NCBI GenBank assembly: GCA_030248135.1
Contig: JASANC010002722.1
Span: forward strand, 62,001-126,000
DNA length: 64,000 nt
Reading direction: 5' to 3'
Source: Theristus sp. LFF4_11
Taxonomy: Eukaryota > Nematoda > Chromadorea > Monhysterida > Xyalidae
Both the position numbers and the translations under genes were made by a program. A model generated the notes under the pieces. That model was not told the DNA's origin and made no database searches. It worked only from the letters and a program-made list of their open reading frames with translations. Below, piece after piece: positions 50,901-63,615 of this stretch. Within the stretch, counting starts at the first letter, position 1; each line of letters starts with the position of its first letter.

Positions 50901-53900
50901 AAAAAACATCATTTGTGGACAACACACTGTCCAAAGATGCTGGCTGTTTGACAACAACACTACAATTTGAGAAAAATTAAAGCCGCAGAACTGTCACAAA
51001 TAAAAACTTGCGACGCCAGCAACAGGCAAAGACACCCCGAAAGTGCCCAACCCAAACTGACCTTCTTCAAGTTGATCGTCTGTATCCACTCGGCCGTGTG
51101 CACATTGAACACGTCGATGTGCGTGTCCGCGTAGACGCACAGATACGGCGCCCAGTAGCTGAAACCACCGGGCAGCACTGGCTCCGACGGAAACAACAGC
51201 TCGTTCGTGCGACACCGGCGGCCTGCCACGGAAATCGGGCGTTTTGTAAGGAAAGGTGACACACCGGTGGAGGTGAATTTAGACATGACCGTGAGCCTTG
51301 TCACCTGCTGCACTATGGAGGTCACACGCAAAAATAACTTGAACGCCCGGTTGGTTGATTGAAAAAATATACTGAAAGGCAATGATTGCGTCCGTATTAA
51401 ATGTGCTCATTTGGTATTAAACATTTGCACTTCTTACGACAAGATGCCATTTGCAACAGCCGCAGAACAACAAACAGCTTTCCACAGCAGAGTTACCCGA
51501 TAATTGGCAAAGTGAGATAATTACAGTAAACTTCTGTGGAGCCCGGGCACCGCGGTTTGCGTCTACGTGACGAAACCACAAACAGTGAACCAATCCTAAA
51601 CCCGACCGACCCTGTCCGTCGACGTAGATGCCGATCTTTGCGAATATCAACAGGAACTCCTTCTGTTCGTAGCCACTGACGTCGATGATCAACTGTGCGT
51701 CGTGCAGCGGGTTAGGGGGCACCAGGAATTGAAGCGACGAGTCCTCGAGCGATAGAAGTGCTGTACAAAGTCAGATGTTTTTAGTCGACAACTACTGATT
51801 GGCTATTGAAATCGACCCTCTTCCACATCCTTCAATGCGAACGGTCGATATTGACTGGGTATAAACAAAAACATTGATAGTTGCTGAAGTTGAGCGCAGG
51901 AACCAAAAAGTGTAGAGCCTTGTTAGCGCTCTTTCTTTCAATCTTATTCTAAAGTGATCATAATTCAACATTGTTTGAAGTCATCATAATTTTAGCCATA
52001 CCACACCAACAAACGCAGCGTTGGCTGCATTGCATTACAATTGGACATGCTGTCTGGTCGTGCCTGCAGATTCGACTGGACAGGACAAAAATTGCGCATT
52101 TTATTCCAATCGAATACAGTCGGAAATGATTGTGATTGTGGTCAGCTAATTGGATGCGTCTGAACTGAGCTCACCGATTGGCCGAAGCAACTCGATGCAG
52201 CCAATCAGCGTGCCAGGACGCACAAACTGCCAATGTTCTACAGTTTCCCCAATGTATTTCACCTCTACCACTCATCCGAATCTCGTGGTGCGACTCACGT
52301 GTCTGCTGGTTGTCCACGAGATCCCACATGCGGAATCCGCTCGGGTAGCCGACGCACAGTTTCCCTCTGATCACCTCCAAATGCTGCGGATGGCCGGGCA
52401 TCGCGAGGTCACGGACACGCCGGTGGCGCCGCTCGGTGCGGTCGATTTGGAAGACGAACACCTGACAAAGAAAACGGGTAGGGGAGTGCAGAGTGGAGAA
52501 GCATTGCTTGTGGGATTGAGGTATTATTGAGGCGTGTGCTCACTCGCTCGTGCATTCGCATGTTGATTTCTCTGCTGAATTGTTGGTCGATGCAACGCTT
52601 TTTTTAGTCTGATACAGCATCTGTCACACTCATGATGAGTGCAGGTGGAAAAACAGCGTAAAACGAAAACAATTCAGCCGTTTTTTGTGTCCGTGGCAGA
52701 GAAGCTCATGAAACATGCACAGCGTAAAAGTCGGATTCGTAACAATTTAGTGTTTACCCTAGTGTTACTGAATTCTTACAAAAATTTAGCTCTTGAAGAT
52801 TTCCTTTTCACTGCCCCGCCCATGCAGCAACCACCACTCACCGTTTTCTTGATGGCCGCACAGAAATAGTAGACGGTGCGGTGTGCGTTTGCGCCGACGG
52901 CCATGCAGTGGCACTGCTTGCTGTTGTCCACCTTGATCCAGCGCTGGTCGCGTCCGTCCAACGCAGCCACCGGGATCAGCCGGATCATGCGGTCTTTGCC
53001 ACCTGAGTGAAACACAAGCGAAATGGGCATAATGCCACATGTGCAACCAGCAAGCTCGTTTTGGGCTGCTGCGTTTTGCAGCCCTTATCCGTTGGAACTT
53101 CTAGTCTGAAGACAGTACACTCTGTAAATCGAAACACACAGACACACACACCACAGCAGCGCCATGTGTGCATGCGAGTTTGTGTGTGCATCACCGAAGG
53201 CTTCAGAACTGGCGCTTTATCATCCGTCAGAAAACACTGACGAAATCTGTTCTGTGCCATTATCATTCATTCATCAAGAAATTCTAACTGACAAAAACAC
53301 AATGAAAACAAAAGAAAACAGAATTCGCAGCGCACCACAGAGCACCACGAGCAAATGCTCGTCAGGCACGTATTCGACGCGTTCGACTGTCCTCCGTTTC
53401 TCCTTGTCGCCCCCAACGACCACGATTGCCTCGCGGTCCATCTCGACGCAAACAAGCCCCTGAGAAATAAATGAATCGGAGGTGTTTTTCTGAATTGTGG
53501 GCACGCCACAAAGTTGCGCGCTGCTCAAACTGCTGAATAACCGTGGGGGAGGGGCAGGAAAGGGCAGTGGGCAGGGGCGACGGTTGGGAAGGCGGGACAC
53601 GGTTCAGGAGGAGAGTCCTGGGAGGGGGTATGCGGGGTAGGGGGCAAAAAACCAAAGAGAGACAAAAGGGAAACACAGAAAAACCGCGGAAGCAAAACGA
53701 TAACAGGCCGTGCTGCAAAGTTAATTGAGAAGAGCCAGTGGGGCCAGGGCACAGCTCGGCTTAGAAAATGTCTCCTCTTTCATCACCTCAGCATAGTGCC
53801 TTCCAGTGTCCGCAACCGACAGGGCCCGCTTACAATCCGCCACTGGCAAGCGCACTGACCTGTTCGACGGTGCCGACCACCAAGCGATCGCGGTCAATGA

Positions 53901-56900
53901 TGGTGGCGCAGGTGGCCGTCTTCGCCACGGGCATCGCCCCGCTGTCGCAGAGCTCCTTCACGATGAACGCCCGTTTGTCCGGCTTGTCCGCGAAATGCCT
54001 CCTCAGCAGCTTGTGCAGCTCCGTGATCGCAATCACCCACTTCGATTTCTCCTGCACCAGAAAGAGTGAATTTTTTGAATTGATTACTTTCAATCACAAC
54101 AGCACGCCGCAAAATTACGCGGCATAATTGATTAGGAAATCTAGCCAGTCGCACAACTCGAAGACCATCATTTGCGACCATGAAAACGCATGGTATTGTT
54201 CAAATTGTGAACTTCTGTTTGGAAAAGGTTGCAGTCCAGGCGACAACCTACCGTGTTCTTACATTCCGATGTTAGCTAATCAGCATTTGAAATTCAACAA
54301 AAAATGATGTTGTTTGTTGAACGTTACTGTGCAATAATAAAAAATCACACCAAGAAGGCATAACAAGTAAATGCACCCAAGAACACCGAACCAACCGAGT
54401 TTGTCTCAGCCATGAACAGCATGTAATGCTGCGTGACTGCAGACTCCACCGCACTGGACGCAGCTGGCACCTGTATCTGGCTGGTGGTGACACGGAATAT
54501 GCGTGGTATGTCGCTTTTGCCAGCATGGATCACATCCGCCTCGGTCACCGACGTCACGGCGAATGTCGGATCGCGCATGTCAAGCACCTGCAATGCAATT
54601 TTAATGTTTATTACGTAATCCTTCAGATCTGTTGCTGCCATCGAGTTTACCTGATCAACAAACGGCTTGATCTGTTGCGGCTGTCCGGACTTGTCCAGGA
54701 CGCAGCCGTAAAGGAACAGCTTGAAGTCGCACACCACCACGAACGTGTACTCCCAGCCTCGTTTGACGCCGCCTGCTTTCGGCGTTCGAACAAGTCCTCA
54801 AAAGGAAAAGTATTGGAAAAGGTTGCGCTTGCACCCTAGTTGCATTGCTTTGCTGTTCGTTATAGACGCGACAATGTTTTATTTCAATGGATTAATTCTT
54901 TCCATTTTCAAACGCAGCAATTGGTGGATGATTCACAATTTTTGTTGAAAAAAAACACGGTCCAACGATTAACAATTTTTAACACGGTCCACTGTTGCCT
55001 GTGGAATCCGTGAACTTTAAAGCTGCAGTATTGAGTTGCACCATCACAACACAACCTGACAGCCCACCTTCATAAGCAGTGCCAACACCGAGCGTCGGAT
55101 CGATGCCCAACGGGCGTTTCAAGTCAGCGGGCGGAGGGCAAATCTGCGGGATGCGTGCGACGCAGCCGACGTGACACGCGTATTCGCAGTCTTGGCACAC
55201 CAGACCTGCACGTTGGCGCGGTGGTTTTGTATTGGGGGGGGTACAATTCCGGCCCGCTAATTCCGGCCTGAAGAATTCCGGCCCGCTCATTCCGGCCCGA
55301 AGAATTCCGGCCCGAAGAATTCCGGCCCGGAGAATTCCGGCCCGGAGAATTTTCGCCAGCACGAACAATATTAAACCACACGAAGTGATTTTGGTAATGA
55401 AATAAGAAAATAAAAATATCGATGTTCACATGTTACAGTGTATTTTCAATGATGTTCGTCCTGTTTGCTTTTTTGGAAAATGAAACCTTTTGGAAAAAAG
55501 AAACTACAACTAAATTTTAAAAATTTTTATCATGAACAAGATTTGTGACCCTTTTACCTTATCAAAAAGGCTTGGCTTAGGATTAGGAACCTACAACAAG
55601 TCACTGCAAGCAAGTTCTAAACAAAAATAAAAAATCACAAGAATTTATTTACCAAAAATCACTTCGTGTGGTTTAATATTGTTCTTGCTGGCGAAAATTC
55701 TCCGGGCCGGAATTCTCCGGGCCGGAATTCTTCGGGCCGGAATTCTTCGGGCCGGAATGAGCGGGCCGGAATTCTACGGGCCGGAATTTCGCGGGCCGGA
55801 ATAGTACACGAGCCTTTTGTATTAGACACTGCTCTCAGGCATAACAAACAAAAACCAGTTTACAAAAATCACCAAAACAACAAAACAAAAGCAACGGTTG
55901 TCTGATTCGGAATTATGTTTGGAGGCTGACCCCGAAAACCAACAGATGTCTTTTCCATGATTAATCGACAAACTACAACAACATTCGAACTGTAACACAT
56001 CGGCAATCAAATGATTGACTGGTGCTTTTTGAATGAGTCTAATTTAATTTAAAAATTTAATTTAATTATACGCGCGCCGGTTCCGGAAACCCGAAGGTAC
56101 CAAACTCCGGCGGAGACGGGCAATACTGCCCCGAGCCCAATTTTACCCTCGGCTCAGGAGGGAATAGACCATTAGATGTTCGTTGGTCACTCTAATCCAC
56201 GAGTATGTCTTGTCCACACGAGGTTCGAACCCGGTACCTACAGAACTGTAGGCCGAAGTTCTACCGCTACGCCACGGACGCGACAATCTGTCTGATTGAT
56301 CCAACCAGGTTGATTCAGCCAATCACCTTGCCATATTCAATAGACACAATGCAGTATTACAGTTTTTCACTGCACAATGACTCAATCAAACTCAACTGCA
56401 TCCAATCAGGTGGCCGTGCATCGACCACACAGCTCACCCTGTGCCCCATTGTCCAACCCAACCCCCCCCCCCCCACCCACCGACCTTGTCTGGTCAGCCC
56501 GACCAGCAGCGACGTACAGAGGCCGCACTTCGTCGGCGTCGTGAAGTCGCGATAGGCAAGCCGATGCGTCCGCAGTGGGCCGCCCGCCTGCTGCGGGTGG
56601 TGGTGTACCGCGGACGGGCGAAAGCCCGCTGCGCCGCGTTTCGTGCCGGCCGGTGGTACCCCAGTAACGCCGGTTGCGGTGTTGCGCTGGTAGTTCTCGT
56701 AGGAGGGCGTGGGCACCGGTGGGATCGGCGTGACAGGTGGCGCCGGACTGGTGACGCCGTGCTGACGCAGCAGCAGCGACGTGTTGCTCAGTTCGTAGCC
56801 GTCCGGTGCCGCCGAGTGCAGCTGCTTTGTGTTGTTGTTGTGCTCGTGATTGGCGGCGCCCGAGTCACCCGATGCGCTGATTGGTCGTCCGGTTGGCGTC

Positions 56901-59900
56901 GACGAAGTCATGCCGCTGGTGCGTGCTGAGAAGAAAAAACACGGCAATACTGCTGACGGTGAATCGTGTGCAACGGAAAGCTACTCGTAGGTTTAGAATT
57001 TTTGAATGCATGATTTTTTTCAAACATAAAATTAGTAATCGGCATGTTGATTGTTGAATGTAACCGAACGAATTCAACATTTACACACACACAACAATTC
57101 TTATCACTTCGGCAGCTTTTGAAGCCTATCGATCTCGCACTGGCCAGACAACAAAAGACAGCCCAACAAAATATTGCCAAAGAAACCAGTTTGCACCCGA
57201 AAACACATTCACGAAGAAAATCGCAAAAAAACGCCCAGCATCGCTCACATTGCGGTGTGTCCACTGCATTCAGATCGAGCATGATCTGATTGAAGAATGG
57301 CGTCCCACCACCCGCTGCACTGCTGCTGCTTGCGTCCACTGCTGACGAGTGATGATGACTGCTCGTGCGACCTGCATCAGCATCAGCATCATCTGCAGTC
57401 TTTTGTTTAGAGACTTGTCACACATTTTCGCGCAATATAGAACCGGCGAGTGAAGAAAGAACGGAATCGGAGTTGCAAGAAGTGGTATTGCGCAACAAAA
57501 GAGGCGTTGATCTTAAACCAAATAATAAAAATTCGGCATGGAACATTCTGCTTGGGCACGAACACTTCGATCTGGCACACACGACTACTTGTTGCAAAAA
57601 AGGCGACCTTCTATTGACCTGAAATCATAGGCATCAGCAAAAACACCACGCACCAGAAATCGAGAGCTCACCACCGAGCGAGTCAGTCAAGTCGGCCATG
57701 CTGATCTGTTGGCGTATCTTGCTCAGCTGGTCCTCTCTCGACTCCAGTTCACGCGCAAGTTGACTGATCTGATGCACGAATTGTTGGTTTTTTTCAAGAT
57801 TCCAGAATTCAGAATAACAAAACGTCGCATTTTATAGGCCGAGCAAGTTTATAGCATTTCTGGGTCAAAAAGGTTGCATATTTAGAATTGCATAGGTGTA
57901 TTATCTAACTATCTTTCTGTTTTAGCGACTCAATACGCGCAACGATAAGAAGCAGTTTCAAAGTTGATGTGAGAAATTCAAAATTGCCGAATGACTATAA
58001 AAAAAGATCCTAGCAGACTCGTACGAAATTCAACCAATCCATGCATAATTCCATCAAAATGCAAATTGGTTAAAAAACACTGCGAATGAACGAAGTAGTC
58101 GAGTGACTCTGATCAACATCAACATCAACACTACCTTCTGCTGCGACTCATCCAACCGTTGTTTCGTCGCCACGTATGCCGTTCGCGTCTTGGTCAGCTC
58201 GTCATTCACCTGCTGCTTCGCACGTATCTCACTCTGCAGACTGCGCTGCAACTCCAGCAGCTCCATTTTGTGCATCTTGTGCGACCGGCGGCTGCCCCAC
58301 GGCCGATGCTGCTCGTTGCCGCCACCCCCCGGCGTCACGCCGCCGCTGGCCGAGCCTGAATCCGCACTTTTGGGGTGAACTTGGTTTTTTTTTAATTTTT
58401 GATTTCAGTATTTTTATTGAGTTGCATTGTTTCAATATAATGAAGCCGACGTAAAGTCAAACTGTAAAATATGTGCAATTTATGCGTTCTGGCAATTGAA
58501 TCGCTGCTGATTGGCTGTATAGAAGAGAGTTGGCCAATCAGTAAGCCAAATTCAAAAACAGCCAACTAGCTTATTGCCCATCATTTACAATCCGACTGTA
58601 CCGAGTTTTGTATTCTGCCAATATGCATTACTTCTTGTCTTTTTCCAACCGCATGTTCAATTCCAGTCAATCCGTCAATTTACACAGCATTGGCAAAGAC
58701 ACAACAAAAACAACACCATAATAAACCACAGCCCCATGCCAACCATTAACAGTCAATAGCGACTGTTGCTGCATTTCACCACGCTCAATGTGCGGTGGCT
58801 GCGCAGCCCTGATTGTCTCGAGGTCATTGGTGAGTTTGTTAGCCAACGACTGCAAGTATGCCCGTGCTTCCTTCTCATCGGAGACCCACTGCATCAGCTC
58901 TCGCACTTGCGCCTCGAATTGTTCAGCGTTCGTTGAGGGAGTGAACTGGCTGGCAGAGCTGCAATCGGGTGCTTGAGATGGCGTTCATTTGGTGACAGGT
59001 GTGTAATACAGCAGACTCCGTTCAAAAATTGCATTCATGTTAGTGGTGATTGCTCTTCGCCTGATTTTCAAGGGAAAACGCGTCACTGCTTGAAAATGAG
59101 GCGACCCAGCGATTGAGCCATTCCAAACGCAACTTTTGAACAGCGTTTATATTGCCCAACACGTGATTTCAATCTGACATAGCAGAATCAATGTCAACAG
59201 TAACAATAAACATACTGCGCCGATTGCAGTTTAGTCAGTTCAGCCTGCAATTGCTCGAGCTGGTCGCGTAAACTGTCGTTTTCCTCTTGCAGCATTCCTT
59301 GACGTCGTTCGTATAAATTCTGCAAACGAATAGATATCCAATTTTTAAAAGCGAAAAACACACATCACTGCAGTCGACTTATACCACTAGCCATATTTTC
59401 AAGCGCGCACAAATCAGCGCCTGGAATCCCTACACTGCCAAGCAAGTGACCAATCAACCAATCACATCACAACTCTTGTATTTATGGCCTAATTCCCTTT
59501 TTCATTACCTGAACTTCCGTCAGCCGTTCCTCGTGTTCATTCAGCCATTTATTATTCGTCTCATCAGTCAGCTGCTTCAAGTGCGAGATCTCTGATTTTG
59601 CGTCCTCCAGCTGCGATTCCAGCTCAGCGATGGTGCACTGAAAAACATTCAAAATCAATAAAAAAGTCAAGAAAAAAGTGTTCGTTCATTCCATTAAGCC
59701 ATCTTTTTCTGCTGGTCCCTGGATATTTTTAAACGTTTTCTCCATTCTCCATTGCGTACACAGCAAAAGGAGCAAATCGAACGCAATGACATAACATGAC
59801 CCCGCACTTCTTTGATGAACACAAATGCACCACACTCGGAGCAAAGTTCAAATGCAGCACGCTGATTAGCTACCAGAGCACCGGTTGTTTCCGCCCACTC

Positions 59901-62900
59901 ACATTGGCGTCATCGAGTTTCATCTGTGCGTCACCCTGTTCATTCGCGAGTTTTCGATCAGCCTCATTCAACTCAGCACGCAATCGATCGACGTCACTCA
60001 GCAAACGCTCCTTATCGGCGGCCGTGAACACTTCGTGATCGCTCGAGTCGACTGCAACTGAAACGAAAACGCAAAAATGTTTTTTTTTTGTAAAACCAAC
60101 TGCAAAAAAACGTTTATCCTTTTCTGATTGAGTGAATTTGACTATCGGAAAGTGCTCGCTGATTTTGTCCGTAACATGTCCTCTGTTGAAGGCAATCCAT
60201 ACCTGCAGCAATGCCACTTTCCGCTTGCAGCCTCCGCTGACGTTCACGTGATGCCTCCTCTTGCGCAATGGACAACGCACCCTCGAGGTCACGGCGAGCT
60301 GATGAGAATGAGTTTGCATCAGAAGTAACATTGTGCGCGAACAGTCAATCAGCGTGTGACGTTTGAAAAGGAGAAAATGAGACAAACGTGATAAACTGAC
60401 TATAAAAATATAAACGAGGTCAATCAGAAAATGAAAATTAAAACGTCTTGCACATAAGAACGGTATGAAATGCCATATGGGGCGCTCGATGGCCAAAAAA
60501 TGGAATTTTGATATTTTGGGCTAAAACGATGCTACTAAGTGTCCTGAGTAAGCGCACAAAATTTTTCGGCCAAACACCTACCGTAACCCGAGTTATGGCC
60601 ATTTTATGTGTTGGCCGACGGGCGCCGGTGACTCCGGCGACCGATCGTCGAGTTGCATTTTTTGAGCTTTTAAAACAATTTTACGCAAATCCGAGGTGAC
60701 CACGTGAAAGAGGAGAACAAACTGAATCAGATCCACTACTTTTTGATTAAATTTAGCAAATTTTTAGTTGTGCCCTGAAATTTTGGCTTGTACGACAGAG
60801 ATTTTAAAAAAGCGCCCGGCTCTAACGGTTTCAGAAAATTTCGCAATAACAGAAAGATAGCCCAGATTCTGGACTTTACGATGATGCCAAAATCGTGCCC
60901 CGTTATTACTTTTTGGCTATTTTAAAATAGTTTTCCGCCGGCCTGGTGGCCAAAAATGTCGAAAAAACGGCTTTTTTGCCATATTTTCCTAACTCTTGTC
61001 TGCCAGGGTCATCGCATTCTGCTCTAAACTTGCTGACGTGACCTTCTGCTGTACTCTGAGTAAGTTTGATTTTCTAAATGACCCAATGGAAACTCCATCC
61101 AAGCAGAAATATGGCTGTTTTTCAATCGATTTTGGCCGAAAATCACGTGACTACCGGCTGTTACCACTGATACTGAGAACTATGGAGATTGTTATGTTGG
61201 AAGAAAGTTAAGCTAACTCTTTAGATACAATGTGGTACTCAGATTGTGACCAGTCATAAATTACTGAGTTTGTAAAAGCTTTTTTTGCTTCATCAAATGT
61301 GGCAAATATAGCCAAAAACAGTGTTTTTCGCATGCTTTTATGTATGTGTACTCATGTACAGGGTATTTCCTAGTGTGACGACAAATTGCGGAGCAACGGT
61401 GACAAAATCCAAGAACGCGTATTAGAGCAACTTTTTGCGCTGAATCCGAAAAAATGGTACCGTTGTTAAATTTTGCTACAGTAATTCAACATTCAGGATT
61501 TTTGGTCTTTTGGGTTGTTTCTGGTCCGTATGGTGTTATACTTGAACTAATGAGACTAAACTTAGTATCAATCAATTCTCTTTAATCAGATAATCAGTTT
61601 TAATTTAATACCGTAATCATATCGTAACTGCTGTAACCCGAAAAGCACGCTTTTTACCATTTTAACCATTTTTAAGCTTGAAAGTGATATTTTTTATTCC
61701 TGTAGTGTTCTTGAAAGAAAGTTCTAGTCAAATTCAGCATCAATCGACTCCCCCTGATCAGCCAGAACAAGTTTAATTTAGATACCGTAGTTATTACTTA
61801 ATACCGTGTTTAAAATTGATAAAAACTACGGTACTGAATGAAAGTTGTTCAGCTGACAAGGGGAGTCGATCGATAGCAACTGTGGCTAGATTCGTTCTAG
61901 TATAACACCGCATGGACCAAAAAAGCCAATTTCAGGCCTGAAAATGGTGAAAATAGGTAACATACCGTGCTTTAAGGGTTACGGTAGTCAAGCTATAGTT
62001 ACGGTATTTGAATGAAAGGTGTTCACGACCAAGTGTAACTGATTGTTAGCAAATTCGAATGATACCAGTTCGAAAAACCAAAACACTACAGGCTTGCCAT
62101 TTTCAAGCCTAAAAATGGTTAAACATGGTAAAAATCGTGATCTACGGGTTACGGTAGTTACGATATGGTTACGGTATTTAAATTTCCATTATTCGCCTAA
62201 TCAAGGGGAGCCGTGATACTAAATTTGACCTGATCAGTTTTAGTATAACACCACACAGACCAGAAACAACCCAAAAGGACAAAAAACCTGAACATCGTGA
62301 ATATAGAAAAATTTCGACACCGTACCCACTTTTTTTGGATTCAGCACAAAAAGTTGCTTTAATAGCCGTGCTTGGATTTTTGTCAACGTTGCTTCGCAAT
62401 TTGTCGTTATACCAGGAAATACCCTGTACACGGACGGACACATCAAAATATTCGAAAAACACTATTTTTTGCTATATTTGCCACATTTGGTGAAGCAAAT
62501 AAAGCCTTTACAAACTCAGCAATCTATGACTGGTCATTACCTGAATACCGCATTGTAGCCAAAAAGGTAGTTTAACTTTCTACCAACGTAACAATCTCCA
62601 TAGTTCTCAGTATCAGTGGTAACAACCGGTAGTCACGTGATTTTCGGCTAAAATCGGTCGAAAAACAGCCATATTTTTGCTTGGGTGGAGTTTCCATTGG
62701 GTCATTTAGAAAATCAAACTTACTCAGAGTACAGCAGAAGGTCACGTCAGCAAGTTTAGAGCAGAATGCGATGACCCTGGCAGACAAGAGTTAGGAAAAT
62801 ATGGCAAAAAAGCCGTTTTTTCGACATTTTTGGCCACCAGGCCGGCGGAAAACTATTTTAAAATAGCCAAAAAGTAATAACGGGGCACGATTTTGGCATC

Positions 62901-63615
62901 ATCGTAAAGCCCAGAATCTGGGCTATCTTTCTGTTATTGCGAAATTTTCTGAAACCGTTAGAGCCGGGCGCTTTTTTAAAATCTCTGTCGTACAAGCCAG
63001 AATTTCAGGGCACAACTAAAAATTTGCTAAATTTAATCAAAAAGTAGTGGATCTGATTCAGTTTGTTCTCCTCTTTCACGTGGTCACCTCGGATTTGCGT
63101 AAAATTGTTTTAAAAGCTCAAAAAATGCAACTCGACGATCGGTCGCCGGAGTCACCGGCGCCCGTCGGCCAACACATAAAATGGCCATAACTCGGGTTAC
63201 GGTAGGTGTTTGGCCGAAAAATTTTGTGCGCTTACTCAGGACACTTAGTAGGATCGTTTTAGCCCAAAATGTCAAAATTCCATTTTTTGGCCATCGAGCG
63301 CTAGTCATACCGCTCTTATGTGCAAGACGTTTTAAATTGAGTCAACCTTCAATCAGCTGGTCGTGTCTACAGTTGGCACAAGAAATAAAACCGGTTTTTA
63401 CCGTCTTGAGTGCGCCAAACCGTAAAAACACCTCACGCCACACCCCAGACAAGCCGCCCGAACCCACCCCGTTCCAGCTTCCTCAGCTCGCCCTTTATTG
63501 CCTCGAACTTCTGCATCAACTGCGAGCACTCCGCTTCCTTGTCAGCCGCCAACTTCGCCAGCTTCTTCGAGTTACCCCGCTCGTCCAACAGCAGATTGTT
63601 TGTTTCGTCGTAATC
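47960..63615 (-). CDS. CDC42BP: MRCK (myotonic dystrophy kinase-related CDC42-binding kinase), C-terminal part
   Basis: MRCKs are Cdc42 effectors that drive actomyosin contractility. Twenty-five exons join in phase to 1,311 codons: 63615-63468, 60298-60203, 60057-59903, 59637-59509, 59319-59216, 58958-58764, 58366-58135, 57768-57672, 57371-57249, 56925-56485, 55205-55068, 54775-54651, 54587-54396, 54051-53860, 53459-53336, 53002-52842, 52461-52299, 51760-51611, 51222-51062, 50824-50737, 50503-50380, 50007-49868, 49384-49136, 48724-48612, 48055-47960. In order: coiled coil (1-425, with [12 protein letters not shown]), C1 domain (about 546-596), PH domain (about 620-725, [12 protein letters not shown] and IFRVTTSQ), CNH domain (about 730-1070, [14 protein letters not shown]) and CRIB motif [14 protein letters not shown] (about 1122-1135). 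The kinase domain lies beyond the right edge. The last two exons and the 58764/58366 junction are the least certain. Confidence 0.9.
48434..48533. repeat. Palindromic MITE, AGTCTGAAGAC ends
   Basis: AGTCTGAAGACT at the left pairs with GTCTTCAGACT at the right across 100 bp inside the last MRCK intron. Related words occur near 53103 (AGTCTGAAGACAGTACACTC) and in the copy at 49520. Confidence 0.6.
49520..49681. repeat. Palindromic MITE, AAGTGCTGGTCTG ends
   Basis: GAAGTGCTGGTCTGCAG at the left and CTTCAGACCAGCACTTCG at the right are inverted repeats, with GAGTGCACT and AGTGCACTC as a second inner pair. It sits in an MRCK intron and is about 160 bp long. Confidence 0.7.
55234..55814. mobile_element. 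Foldback element with GAATTCCGGCCCG arrays, in an MRCK intron
   Basis: A 9-bp duplication, TTTTGTATT (55225-55233 and 55815-55823), brackets a 581-bp element. Each arm (55234-55395 and 55660-55814) holds about six to eight tandem copies of a 12-13-mer related to GAATTCCGGCCCG, in opposite orientations, plus TTCGCCAGCACGAACAATAT and its complement. The termini start with GG as in the 22329 element. No ORF of note. The arrays must form a strong hairpin. Confidence 0.8.
56041..56284 (-). mobile_element. tRNA-derived SINE in an MRCK intron
   Basis: On the minus strand a tRNA-like head (GCGTCCGTGGCGTAGCGG and B-box GGGTTCGAACC) leads to a body ending TTTGGTACCTTCGGGTTTCC, the same 3' tail as the SINE at 24974, then an AT-rich terminus. 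Head sequences differ between the two copies, while the tail is conserved. It is antisense-neutral, in the same direction as MRCK. No clear target-site duplication was found. Confidence 0.82.
58500..58578. repeat. Short repeat family B copy
   Basis: GCTGATTGGCTG, GGCCAATCAGTAAGCC, ATTCAAAAACAGCCAAC and CTTATTGCC occur in the order seen in the other family B copies. It lies in an MRCK intron. Confidence 0.55.
60442..63331. mobile_element. 2.9 kb element with about 1.1 kb inverted arms and TTAA flanks, in an MRCK intron
   Basis: The ends read AACGTCTTGCACATAAGA and its exact complement. TTAA lies immediately outside both ends (60438-60441 and 63332-63335). The arms (60442 to about 61560, and about 62230 to 63331) match over nearly their whole length, with matching 71-residue ORFs at 60996-61211 (+) and 62572-62787 (-) that merely mirror each other. 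The centre repeats motifs like TACGGTAGTTACGGTA. No transposase is encoded. The TTAA flanks point to piggyBac-type insertion, but the ends lack the usual CCC start, so the class is uncertain. Confidence 0.82.

Noticed and set aside
56215..56284. tRNA gene on the minus strand
   Set aside because: Same reasoning: it is the head of a SINE sharing its 3' tail with the copy at 24974.
60996..61211. 71-residue ORF conserved with one at 62572-62787
   Set aside because: The two ORFs are the mirror readings of the two inverted arms. Similarity follows from the arms and there is no sign of a coding gene.
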